Of a stretch of 64,000 nucleotides of DNA, positions 33,017 to 41,300 are shown piece by piece. Position 1 is the stretch's first letter. Every line of letters begins with the position of its first letter. The notes beneath the pieces are model-generated. The model was not told the origin of the DNA and searched no databases. It saw only the letters and a program-made list of their open reading frames with translations. The stretch comes from Couchioplanes caeruleus (GTDB taxonomy: Bacteria; Actinomycetota; Actinomycetes; Mycobacteriales; Micromonosporaceae), in NCBI RefSeq assembly GCF_003751945.1, contig NZ_RJKL01000001.1, positions 6,324,001 to 6,388,000 of the forward strand. The letters are read 5' to 3'. The position numbers and the translations under genes are program-made.

Positions 33017-35794
33017 TCAGGCGGAGGGTCGGACCGCGGCGCTCTCGAGGAGCAGCCGCCCGGCCTCGCCCGCGGGCACCGGCCGGGAGAAGTAGAAGCC
33101 CTGGGCGAACGTGCAGCCCATGGCGCGCAGCGCGGCGAGCTGCCCGTACTCCTCGATGCCCTCGGCCACCGTGGACATACCGAGACTCTGGCCGAGCTGG
33201 ACGATCGTCCCCGCGAGCGCGGCGTCGTCGCCCTGCTCGCCCAGCCGCTCCACGAACGAGCGGTCGATCTTCAGCGTGTCCACCGGGAACCGGCGCAGGT
33301 ACGCCAACGACGAGTATCCGGTGCCGAAGTCGTCGATCGCCAGGGTGACCCCGAGCGCCTTGAGGCGGACGAGCTGTGCCAGGTTCTCCTCGGTGTCGGT
33401 CATCAGCACGCTCTCGGTCATCTCGAGGCAGAGCCTGTCGGCCGGCATGCCCGTCTCGGTCAGCACCTCGCGGACCATCGCGGCGAGGTCGCTGTGGTCG
33501 AACTGACGCACGGAGACGTTGACGGCCATCTTCACCGGCGGCCGCCCGGTCTGCCGGGACCACTCCATGGCCTGACGGCAGGCCTCGGTCAGCACCCAGC
33601 GGCCGAGCGGCACGATCAGGCCGGTGGTCTCGGCCAGCGGGATGAAGGCCATCGGGGAGATCAGGCCGCGGACCGGGTGCTGCCAGCGCACCAGCGCCTC
33701 GAAGCCGGCGACGTGGCTGTCGGTCATGTCGATCGTCGGCTGGTAGTGCACCGTGAGCTCGCCGCGGGTCAGGGCGAGGCGCAGGTCGGCCTCCAGCTCC
33801 AGGCGCTCGACCAGGCCCGCCAGCATCTGCGGGTCGTAGCTGGCGAAGCCGCTGCCGCCGGTGTGCTTGGCGCGGTACATGGCCAGGTCGGCGTTGCGCA
33901 TGAGCTGCTCGGCCGCCTCCACGGGCGAGTCGCCGGCCGCGTCGTCGCCGAGGGCCGAATACGCCGCCAGCCCCACACTTCCGCGCACGTGCAGATCGCG
34001 CTCGTCGACCCGGAACGGCTCGTGCAGCCCGTCGACGATGCGCCGCGCCACGCCCTCGGCGTCGTCCGAGCCGAGCTCCGAGCCGATCAGCACCGCGAAC
34101 TCGTCGCCGCCGAAGCGCGCCACCATGTCGCCCTCGCGGACCGACTCGCGCAGCCGGTCGGCGACCTGGACCAGCAGCTTGTCGCCGGCGAGGTGGCCGA
34201 GGCTGTCGTTGACCTCCTTGAACCCGTCGAGGTCCAGGAAGAGCACGGTCACGTCGCCGTCCACCGGCCGCTCCTGCAGGGCCTCGGCGACCCGCTCCCG
34301 GAAGAGCGCGCGGTTGCCGAGCTGGGTCAGGGCGTCGTGGTACGCCTCGTGCACGAGCTGCTCCTGCAGCTCCTTGCGCTCGCTGATGTCGCGGGTGTTG
34401 AGCACCAGGCCGCCGACGGACGGGTCGTCGAGCAGGTTGGTGATGGTCATCTCGGCCTGGCGCAGCCGGCGGTCGCGGTGGCGGATGGTCAGTTCCAGGA
34501 CCGTGCTCGCGTACGGGCGACCGCTGACCGAACGCAGGGCGGCGGCGAGGCGCGTGGCGGACTCGGTGTCGAGGACGCTGGTCAGGCGCCGGCCCGTGAG
34601 GACCTCCGCCGGGTAGCCGAAGACGCGCTGCACGGACTCGCTCTGGTAGAGCACCTCGGCGTCCGTGCCGACCACCGTCACCACGTCGGAGCTGTGCTGC
34701 ACGAGGGCGTGGAAGCGCTGCTCGCGGGCGTAGAGCTCGGCGGTGCGGTCGGCGACGCGGGCCTCCAGGTGGCGGGTCAGTCCGCGGTTCTCCAGCAGGG
34801 TGAGCAACTGGCGGCCGATCATCAGCAGGATCACCGCCGACTGGGTGGACTCCACGTACGCGCTGGTCTGCCCGCTCCGCGCGAACCACAGCACGCTGGT
34901 CAACAGCGCCGCCAGCACCGCCACGTACGGCAGGAGCACACCGAGCGGCTGGCGGCCCGTGGCCGGTTCCGCGGCGGTCCGCCGGCCGCGCGCCACGGGA
35001 CGCGCCGCGGCGAGCAGGACGAGGGCGAACCCCGCGAACCAACCGATGTCCGTGACGCCACCCGGGTAGTACGCGCCGATGATGTTCAGGTACGCGTACT
35101 CGATGTCGGAGACCGCGAACGCGATGATGCCCGCGCCGACCAGCGCGAGATCCGCGAGCGTGTGCCCCTCACGGCGCCGCAGGGCGAGCAGGTAGACCAC
35201 GATGGTGATCATGACGACGTCGCCGAGCGGGTACGCCAGGCTGACGGCGAGGGCGAGCCTGCTGTCGCCGCCGGCCTCGAGGAGCGGGTGGATGACGAAG
35301 ATCCACGCGATCAGCATCAGCGAGACGGCGACCATGAGCCCGTCGAGGACACTGCGGGTGCGGTTGGCGAGCGTCTGCGCGGCCGCCGGGAACACGAACA
35401 GGCCGGCCGAGGCGAGCACGACCATGCCGAGATAGCCGATGTCCGCCTGAGACGGCAGCGGGACCGTGCCGGTGAGCAGGTCCAGCCGCACGGCGCAGGC
35501 CTGGCCGCCGGCCCAGGAGAGCACGCCGAGCCCGACCAGGCCCCAGGACGCGCGCATGCGCCCCCGCAGCGTCGCGGCGCGGATCAGGCAGGCGACCGCC
35601 GCGCAGAGCGCCGCGGCGCAGAGGCCGAAGTTCGAGATCGTCTTGGCGGTGCCCGGGCCACCCACCTCGGCGCTGAGCACGACACCGAAACCGGCCGCGA
35701 CCACGGCGACGGCGACACACAGACGGGCCCAGCGGCGCCGCGCACCCGGCTGACGCCGGGCCGCCGCCGGCGGTTCCGTGGTGGGTGCGATCAC
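33017..35794 (-). CDS. Membrane PAS-GGDEF-EAL cyclic-di-GMP enzyme
   Basis: This 925-residue protein has about nine hydrophobic helices in residues 25-320, a PAS domain (about 360-475), a GGDEF diguanylate cyclase domain (about 485-650) and an EAL phosphodiesterase domain (about 665-915). The cyclase site GGDEF is intact, with an inhibitory-site REGD five residues before it. The EAL domain keeps EALVRW, the Asn of NVS, EMTES, DDFGTGYSSL, the Lys of KIDRSF and EGIEE. Both activities are therefore possible. In filamentous actinobacteria c-di-GMP controls development through BldD. It starts at GTG 35794 and stands alone. Confidence 0.93.
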   Translation of the reverse strand: MIAPTTEPPAAARRQPGARRRWARLCVAVAVVAAGFGVVLSAEVGGPGTAKTISNFGLCAAALCAAVACLIRAATLRGRMRASWGLVGLGVLSWAGGQACAVRLDLLTGTVPLPSQADIGYLGMVVLASAGLFVFPAAAQTLANRTRSVLDGLMVAVSLMLIAWIFVIHPLLEAGGDSRLALAVSLAYPLGDVVMITIVVYLLALRRREGHTLADLALVGAGIIAFAVSDIEYAYLNIIGAYYPGGVTDIGWFAGFALVLLAAARPVARGRRTAAEPATGRQPLGVLLPYVAVLAALLTSVLWFARSGQTSAYVESTQSAVILLMIGRQLLTLLENRGLTRHLEARVADRTAELYAREQRFHALVQHSSDVVTVVGTDAEVLYQSESVQRVFGYPAEVLTGRRLTSVLDTESATRLAAALRSVSGRPYASTVLELTIRHRDRRLRQAEMTITNLLDDPSVGGLVLNTRDISERKELQEQLVHEAYHDALTQLGNRALFRERVAEALQERPVDGDVTVLFLDLDGFKEVNDSLGHLAGDKLLVQVADRLRESVREGDMVARFGGDEFAVLIGSELGSDDAEGVARRIVDGLHEPFRVDERDLHVRGSVGLAAYSALGDDAAGDSPVEAAEQLMRNADLAMYRAKHTGGSGFASYDPQMLAGLVERLELEADLRLALTRGELTVHYQPTIDMTDSHVAGFEALVRWQHPVRGLISPMAFIPLAETTGLIVPLGRWVLTEACRQAMEWSRQTGRPPVKMAVNVSVRQFDHSDLAAMVREVLTETGMPADRLCLEMTESVLMTDTEENLAQLVRLKALGVTLAIDDFGTGYSSLAYLRRFPVDTLKIDRSFVERLGEQGDDAALAGTIVQLGQSLGMSTVAEGIEEYGQLAALRAMGCTFAQGFYFSRPVPAGEAGRLLLESAAVRPSA

Positions 35795-35892
35795 GTTCAG
35801 CTCCGGTTCGTGGAGCCGTCCCGGTGCGAGACGGCCGCACTTGCCGACATCGGGTCACCCGACCCGAAACTTGAGGGGTTCCGCCGGGCGAG

Positions 35893-36018
35893 TCAGGATC
35901 GTGACTCGCGGATGCCCGCCCGCGGGGCAAGCAGCACCAGGGTGATCGCTCCGGCGGTGGCCACCGCGCCGACCAGGTAGGCGAACGGATCCATGAGCAC
36001 CGCGCCGCCGAAAAGACC
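35893..36018 (-). pseudogene. C-terminal remnant of a membrane transporter
   Basis: About 40 codons end in a normal stop and read LFGGAVLMDPFAYLVGAVAT, then AGAITLVLLAPRAG and a polar tail. This is one hydrophobic helix with a short cytoplasmic end, like the last helix of an MFS transporter. No start or earlier helices are present. Confidence 0.45.
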
Positions 36019-36134
36019 TTGATCAGCACCGAACGCGAGGCGCAGGCCCGCAACCGGCAGGCCCCCGCCTCCTCGCCAACCTCGACGTCGGCGACCGAGG
36101 CATCACCGCCCGCGTGGGCGGCCGGCGACCTCCC

Positions 36135-36300
36135 CGTGAGCCCACGGTGCAGCGGACCAGCGTCTGGTCTTCGCTCGCGGCCAGCAGGTGGGTGTCGTCC
36201 TCCCACGCCAGCGGTTCGTGGGCCGGACAACTGCCCACCACCTTGTGGCCGGCGAGGTCCACGATGACGATCCACCGCGTACGCCCGGCGAGCCCCGCGG
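36135..36300 (-). pseudogene. Remnant of a WD40-like repeat protein
   Basis: On the minus strand one frame reads RTRWIVIVDLAGHKVVGSCP, then AHEPLAWEDDTHLLAASEDQ and TLVRCTVG, which has the rhythm of a single beta-propeller blade. The flanking codons do not continue the fold and there is no plausible start, so it appears to be a fragment of a larger gene. Confidence 0.4.
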
Positions 36301-36424
36301 TCGGCCTCGGCGCTCCGCGGTTCATCGGTGCCGGATGCGCCGGCACGAGCCACACCGGTCTAACGACCATCGACCGAGATCGGCAAACAGAACCTGGCGC
36401 GTGTCGTCAGAGTGCTGGTCACAG

Positions 36425-37309
36425 CTACTTGCGCACCAGCAGGTCGATCACGCCCGTGAGGTCCTCCTCGGCGCTGCCCTCGGCCAGGCGGCGGCGCATC
36501 AGCGTGAAGTAGGGGCTGAGCAGTTCCGGGCTGACCCCCTGCTGTGCGGCGGTGTCGAGGAAGGTCGGCGTGCCGGCCACCTGCATGGCGAGACTGGAGA
36601 CGACACCCTTGGTGTAGTCGCCGCTGCGCAGTTGGTCGGCGGTCTGGTGGACGGTCGGGGCCATCGCGACCAGCCAGTCGGCGAGCAGCGGAGCCAGCGA
36701 CGCGGGGTCGATGTCCTCCTTGCGGATCAGGGCGAAGGCGTGCGCTGCCCCGGCGAACATCCCGTACATGGCGCTGAGCAGGGCCACGTCGTGCAGGGCC
36801 GCGAAGCCCGCGTCCTGGCCGACGTAGGTGGTGCCGGCCGGGACGCCCAGCGTCTGCTGGTGCCGCTCGAACAGCTCCCGCGAGCCGCTGTAGAAGACGT
36901 AGCCGCCGATCTCCGGGACGCCGATCATCGGTGGGACAGCCATGATCCCGCCGTCCAGGTAGCGGGCGCCACGCTCGCGGGCCCACTCGGCGCGGGCGCG
37001 GGCCTGGGCAGGGGTGCTGGTGGTCAGGTTGACCAGATCCTTGTCGGCCAGGTCGGTGCCGGCCAGCACCTCCTCGACCGAGGCGTCGTCCAACAGACAG
37101 ACGACGACCAGGGTGTTGGCTGCGACGGCCGCAGCGGCGCTGTCCGCCACCCTCGCCCCCTCGGGGGAGAGCGCCGCGGCGCGGGCCGGGGTGCGGTTCC
37201 AGACGGTGAGCGGGTGGCCGCCGGCAAGCCAGGTACGGGCCAGCGCGGTGCCCATCGCGCCGAGGCCCAGCAGCGTGACGGGAGCCTTCTCAACGGAGTT
37301 CTGTGCCAT
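36425..37309 (-). CDS. NAD(P)-binding reductase (imine reductase / 6-phosphogluconate dehydrogenase family)
   Basis: This 294-residue oxidoreductase has an N-terminal Rossmann fold with LLGLGAMGTALARTWL (GxGxMG) and NRTPAR, which suggests NADPH preference, then a long helical dimerisation domain (about 165-290) with VGQDAGFAALHDVALL. In this position imine-reductase-type enzymes usually have GxxxxxxL/YD sequences, so an imine reductase or beta-hydroxyacid dehydrogenase role is plausible; the substrate is not clear. It diverges from an HxlR-family regulator gene 97 bp away, which probably controls it. Confidence 0.85.
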   Translation of the reverse strand: MAQNSVEKAPVTLLGLGAMGTALARTWLAGGHPLTVWNRTPARAAALSPEGARVADSAAAAVAANTLVVVCLLDDASVEEVLAGTDLADKDLVNLTTSTPAQARARAEWARERGARYLDGGIMAVPPMIGVPEIGGYVFYSGSRELFERHQQTLGVPAGTTYVGQDAGFAALHDVALLSAMYGMFAGAAHAFALIRKEDIDPASLAPLLADWLVAMAPTVHQTADQLRSGDYTKGVVSSLAMQVAGTPTFLDTAAQQGVSPELLSPYFTLMRRRLAEGSAEEDLTGVIDLLVRK

Positions 37310-37345
37310 GCCGATTAGGCTGGCCAGCGGTCCGGTGATGATCAA

Positions 37346-37367
37346 GTACGCACTTCGGAGTGGGTGG
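37346..37367. promoter_or_regulatory. Candidate HxlR operator
   Basis: The dyad CACT-TCGG-AGTG (37351-37362), extended imperfectly to GTACGCACT on the left and AGTGGGTGG on the right, lies mid-way in the 96-bp space between the divergent reductase and HxlR genes. Its placement suits a site controlling both. This is a positional inference. Confidence 0.35.
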
Positions 37368-37405
37368 TTACCCCGGGGTGAGCGAGCACGTCGGAAGGGT
37401 GGGGC

Positions 37406-37768
37406 ATGACGACGCTGAACCGGCCGGGCGCACCGGACGGACACGTCTGCGGGATCGACACCGCGATGGAGGTGATCGGTGGCAAGTGGAAGGTGCTGAT
37501 CCTCTGGGCACTCCACGAGCACCCTTACCGCCGCTTCGGCGAGCTGCGTCGACTGCTGCCCGGGATCACCGAGAAGGTACTGGCCTCCCACCTGCGTGAG
37601 ATGGAAGCGGACGGCGTCGTGCGCCGGGTCTCCTACGACGAGGTGCCGCCCCGCGTCGAGTATTCGCTGACCGAGGACGGCATGCGCCTCAACCACGCAC
37701 TCCAGCCGCTGGCCGCCTGGGGACGCGAGCGGCCGACCGCTCGAGGGTCGGAGGGCAATACGGGCTAG
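37406..37768 (+). CDS. HxlR-family winged-helix regulator
   Basis: This 120-residue regulator has the HxlR hallmark beginning CGIDTAMEVIGGKWKVLILW, the DNA-binding winged helix (YRRFGELRRLLPGITEKVLA, then LREMEADGVVRR) and the wing ending VEYSLTEDG. HxlR proteins respond to electrophiles or redox signals, often through an N-terminal cysteine; Cys15 is present here. It probably regulates the divergent reductase gene. Its stop overlaps the convergent PPOX gene by 4 bp. Confidence 0.92.
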   Translation: MTTLNRPGAPDGHVCGIDTAMEVIGGKWKVLILWALHEHPYRRFGELRRLLPGITEKVLASHLREMEADGVVRRVSYDEVPPRVEYSLTEDGMRLNHALQPLAAWGRERPTARGSEGNTG

Positions 37769-38190
37769 GGCATCGTCCAGCCATACAGACGCTCGACCGC
37801 AAGGCGCAGCACGATCCGGCCGTCGGCCACCATCGCGCGGCGGTAGTCGTCCCAGTCGGGGTGCTCCTTGCGGGCGATCAACCGGTAGACCTCGATCAGC
37901 TCCTCGACCGTCGCGTCGTGCTCGTCGGCCGATGGCGGCGAGAACGACGCCGTGACATCGGCGGCCACGTAACCGCCGCTGGGCGGGCCCACCCGTAGAG
38001 TCGCGCGGGGGTCGCGGCGCAGGTTGAGCACCTTGGCCAGCGAGCCGCGGGTGGAGATGCGTAGCACGCGGGTGGCCGGGTCGGCCGTGTAGTTGACGTC
38101 GGAGAGCTGAGGCCGCCCGTCCTTCCTGATGGTGGCGAGGGTGCACAGATCGGCCGCGACGACGGCGGCCCACAGATCATCGTCGGACAT
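37765..38190 (-). CDS. PPOX-class F420- or FMN-dependent oxidoreductase
   Basis: This 141-residue protein is a split-beta-barrel flavin/deazaflavin reductase-like protein. LCTLATIRKDGRPQLSDVNY at residues about 15-34 and LRISTRGSLAKVLNLRRDPR at about 43-62 are typical of the actinobacterial PPOX family. It ends VERLYGW. Such proteins use F420H2 or FMN to reduce a range of substrates, which are not predictable here. It converges on the HxlR gene with a 4-bp overlap. Confidence 0.88.
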   Translation of the reverse strand: MSDDDLWAAVVAADLCTLATIRKDGRPQLSDVNYTADPATRVLRISTRGSLAKVLNLRRDPRATLRVGPPSGGYVAADVTASFSPPSADEHDATVEELIEVYRLIARKEHPDWDDYRRAMVADGRIVLRLAVERLYGWTMP

Positions 38191-38203
38191 GTCACCACAG
38201 TAG

Positions 38204-38238
38204 AGCGCCGCGGCCCCGGGGAGGAGGGCCGCGGCGCT
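38204..38238. terminator. 13-bp perfect inverted repeat (terminator-like hairpin)
   Basis: AGCGCCGCGGCCC (38204-38216) and GGGCCGCGGCGCT (38226-38238) pair perfectly around a 9-base loop. It lies between the PPOX gene start and the 3' end of the GH92 gene. No T-run follows on either strand, so it is of the actinobacterial hairpin-only kind, serving the GH92 transcript. Confidence 0.6.
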
Positions 38239-38258
38239 TCTGTCAGTGGATGGTCAGG

Positions 38259-38342
38259 GTCGGGCACGTCGTCCCGGGCAAAGGCCCATTGGTAGTCCGT
38301 GTCAGGCATGTCGGCTCAGGCAAGAGCGGATCCGTAGTCCGT
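38259..38342. repeat. Two tandem 42-bp imperfect repeats downstream of GH92
   Basis: Units 38259-38300 and 38301-38342 are the same length and match at 31 of 42 positions, both ending GTAGTCCGT. They lie just after the GH92 stop and before the hairpin. A minus-strand reading through them gives short TTDPLLP/TTNGPLP-like repeats, so they may be the decayed end of a repeat-containing tail. Confidence 0.7.
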
Positions 38343-38370
38343 CGGTCTCTGACTCCGGGGACTGCGGCGT

Positions 38371-41300
38371 TCAGAGTGGGGCGCATTGGCCCAGGCGAGG
38401 GCCGGTGCCGGCGGGCGGCAGGCCGTTGCTGACCGGCGCCGGCCGGTTGCCGGTGCAGGTGAGTGGTCCGTTGATCGTGCCGGCCGCGACCACCGTCGCC
38501 GTACGGTTGTCGAGCAGCGTCACCGGCCCCTTGACCGCGGACGCCTCCAGCAGGACCGGGCCGGAGCCGGTCACCGTCACGGGGCCCGCGACCGTGGCGC
38601 GCAGCAGCGAGACCGTGCCCGCGCCGGTGGCCGTGACCGCCGCCCGCAGGGTCGCGCCGGAGACGTACAGCGACGCACCCTTGGCGACCGTCACCAGCCC
38701 TGTCACGGTCGCCCCCCGCGTGATGCAGGTGACGCCCGACTTCACCGAGACCGCGCCGACCACCTTGTCGGCGATGGTGGTGGTGCATGTCGGCACCGGC
38801 GTGCCGAGCAGCTCGATCTCGGCCAGCGTCGTGCTCGCCTCGCCGGTGTTCGCCAAGACGTCGAGCTTGTAGTGCGCATATCGGCCCGGCTTCGCGATCT
38901 TGAACGGCCGGGTCTGCAGCCGCCAGTCGAACGTCTGGTCCTTGCGCTCGTCGATCGTGGTCCAGGTGGTGCCGTCGTACGAGCCGGAGAGTTTCCACGA
39001 CGTGGGGTCACCGGCCACCGCACCCGAGGTGAGCGTGTAGTAGTCGGCCCGCTCGCCCGAGGAAGAGAAGTCGTACTGCCACGTGCCGACGACTGCCCGG
39101 GTGCCGGAGGTGTCGTCCACCAGCGCCGGGTCCGACGACGTGCCGCGGCCCGGGCCCGTAAGGTCGCGCATCGGACCGGCTACCGCGTCTCCGGTCGTGA
39201 GCGACGGCGGTGCGTCGTCCTTCCCGGTGCCCCAGGCGGACGGCGACGCGCCCATCTCGAAGTCCAGCACCGCGCCGTCCGCCAGCACCGAGTGCGGCAG
39301 CGACGTCGACCTGTGCGCCTTGCCGTTGACCTTCAGCGATTGCACGTACACGTTGCGGGCGCTGTTGTCCGGGGCGTTGACCACGATCTTCTTGCCGCCG
39401 GGCAGGTTGACCGTCGCCCTGGTGAACAGCGGCGAGCCGATCGCGTACGACGGGCTGCCCATCCGCAACGGGTAGAAGCCGAGCGCGCTGAAGATCTGCC
39501 ACGCGCTCATCTCGCCGTTGTCCTCGTCGCCGGGGTAGCCCTGGCCGATGTCGCTGCCCAGGTAGAGCCGGGACAGCGCCTCGCGGACCAGCTTCTGCGC
39601 CTTGTACGGCTGCCCGACGTGGTCGTACATGTAGATGATGTGGTGTGACGGCTGATTGCTGTGGCCGTACTGTCCCATCCGCACGTCCCGGGCCTCGAGC
39701 ATCTCGTGGATCGTGCCGCCGTAGGAGCCGGGGAAGCCGGCGGTCTCGGGCGTCGAGAAGAACGCGTCGAGCTTCCTCGCCAGTCCGTCGCGGCCGCCGT
39801 AGAGGTTGGCCAGGCCCTGGCCGTCCTGCGGCACGTGGAACGCCATGTTCCAGCCGTTGGTCTCGGTGTAGTCGTAACCCCAGACCCGCGGATCGTACTG
39901 CGACGGCGGCTGGCGCCACCGGCCCGCGCTGTCCCGGCCCTGGAAGAAGTCCACGGATTCGTCGAACATGTGGACGTAGTTCAGGGCGCGGTTGCGGAAG
40001 TACGCGGCCTGTTCGGCGTACGAGGAAGCTTTGGGTCCGCCCTTCTTCGCGAGTGCCTCGGCCATGTTCGCGATGCCGAAGTCGTTGATGTAGCCGTCCA
40101 TGGCCCAGGACATGGCCTCGCCGGTGGCGTCGCTCGGCGTCCAGCCCTTGAAGATCGACGTCGCCAGGCCCTTGCGGCCGACGTTGGCGTTCGGGGGCGT
40201 CACGGTCGCGTTCTTCACCGCGGCCTGGTAGGCCGCCTCGGCGTCGAAGCCGGGAACACCCTTGAGGTACGCGTCCGCGAACGCGACGTCGGAGCTGGTG
40301 CCCACCATCAGGTTGGCGTATCCGGGCGATGACCACCGGGATATCCAGCCGCCGTCACGGTACTGCTGGACGAACCCGTCGACCATCTCGCCGGCCGCGT
40401 CCGGCGTCAGCAGCGCGTACGCCGGCCACGTCGTGCGGTACGTGTCCCAGAAGCCGTTGTTGACGTACACCTTGCCGTCCTTGACCGCGGCGCCGGTCTC
40501 GGTCGGCGAGCTGGCCGGGCTGGTCACCGCCGACTGCACGGTGTGCTTGTAGACCGGGCTCTGCGCGGTGCCGGTGTTCTCGAAGCCCGAGTTCGGATAG
40601 AGGAACAACCGGTACAGGTTGGAGTAGAGGGTGACGAGTTGGTCCTCGGACGCGCCCTCGACCTCGACGGTCCGCATCTTCGCGTCCCAGGCGGCCTGCG
40701 CCCTGTCGCGGATCGAGGCGAGCGTGGCGTCGGCGGCCACCTCCAGGTCGAGGTTGTGCCGGGCCTGCGCGACGCTGATCAGCGAGGTGGCGATCCGCAT
40801 GGTCACGGCCCTGTCCACTCCGGCGTCGACCTTGACGTAGCCGGTGGACGGCCGGTTGCCGGTCGGCAGCATGCCGCTCGCGGTGATCGGGGCGTCGATC
40901 GTGGCGTACATGAACATCCGGGTCCAGCCCGCGGAGAGGCCGCCGCTGTTGACATCGGACCAGCCGCTGACCGTACGGTTCGCCGCGTCGATGGTGAGCC
41001 CGGCGTTGCCGTTCACGTTGTCGAAGACCAGGTTTCCGTTGTCGCCGGGGAACGTGAACTGGAACAGCGCCGCGTGGTCGGTCGGCGCGAACTCCGTCTT
41101 GATGCCGTTGTCGAAGGTGACGCCGTAGTAGTACGGCTTGGCGGTCTCGTTCTCGTGCCCGTACGCGAGGGCCCGGCTCGCGCGGCCGGCGTCCGGCGTC
41201 CCGGCGGCGGCGGACGGCATGACCTGGAACGTCTGCCGGTCGCCCATCCACGGGCTGGGCTCGTGGCTGGCCGCGAAGGCCTGCAACGTCGGACGGTTGG

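Larger units (their letters stand above)
35795..36424. other. 630-bp region of decayed gene fragments
   Basis: No intact gene lies between the GGDEF-EAL gene and the oxidoreductase gene. Two minus-strand protein remnants can be read here (35893-36018 and about 36135-36300), described separately. The sequence between them is coding-like in composition on both strands but broken by stops and frame changes, which suggests deletion debris. Confidence 0.6.

Noticed and set aside
32408..35980. 1190-codon plus-strand open frame opposite the GGDEF-EAL gene
   Set aside because: It is antisense to a gene with intact catalytic motifs, has His/Arg/Glu-rich low-complexity content typical of GC-rich shadow frames and no ribosome binding site or domain.
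38243..38370. Extension of the GH92 protein past its stop
   Set aside because: A +1 frame gives proline-rich repeats, but the annotated frame has a clean stop and I cannot show a sequencing error or frameshift.
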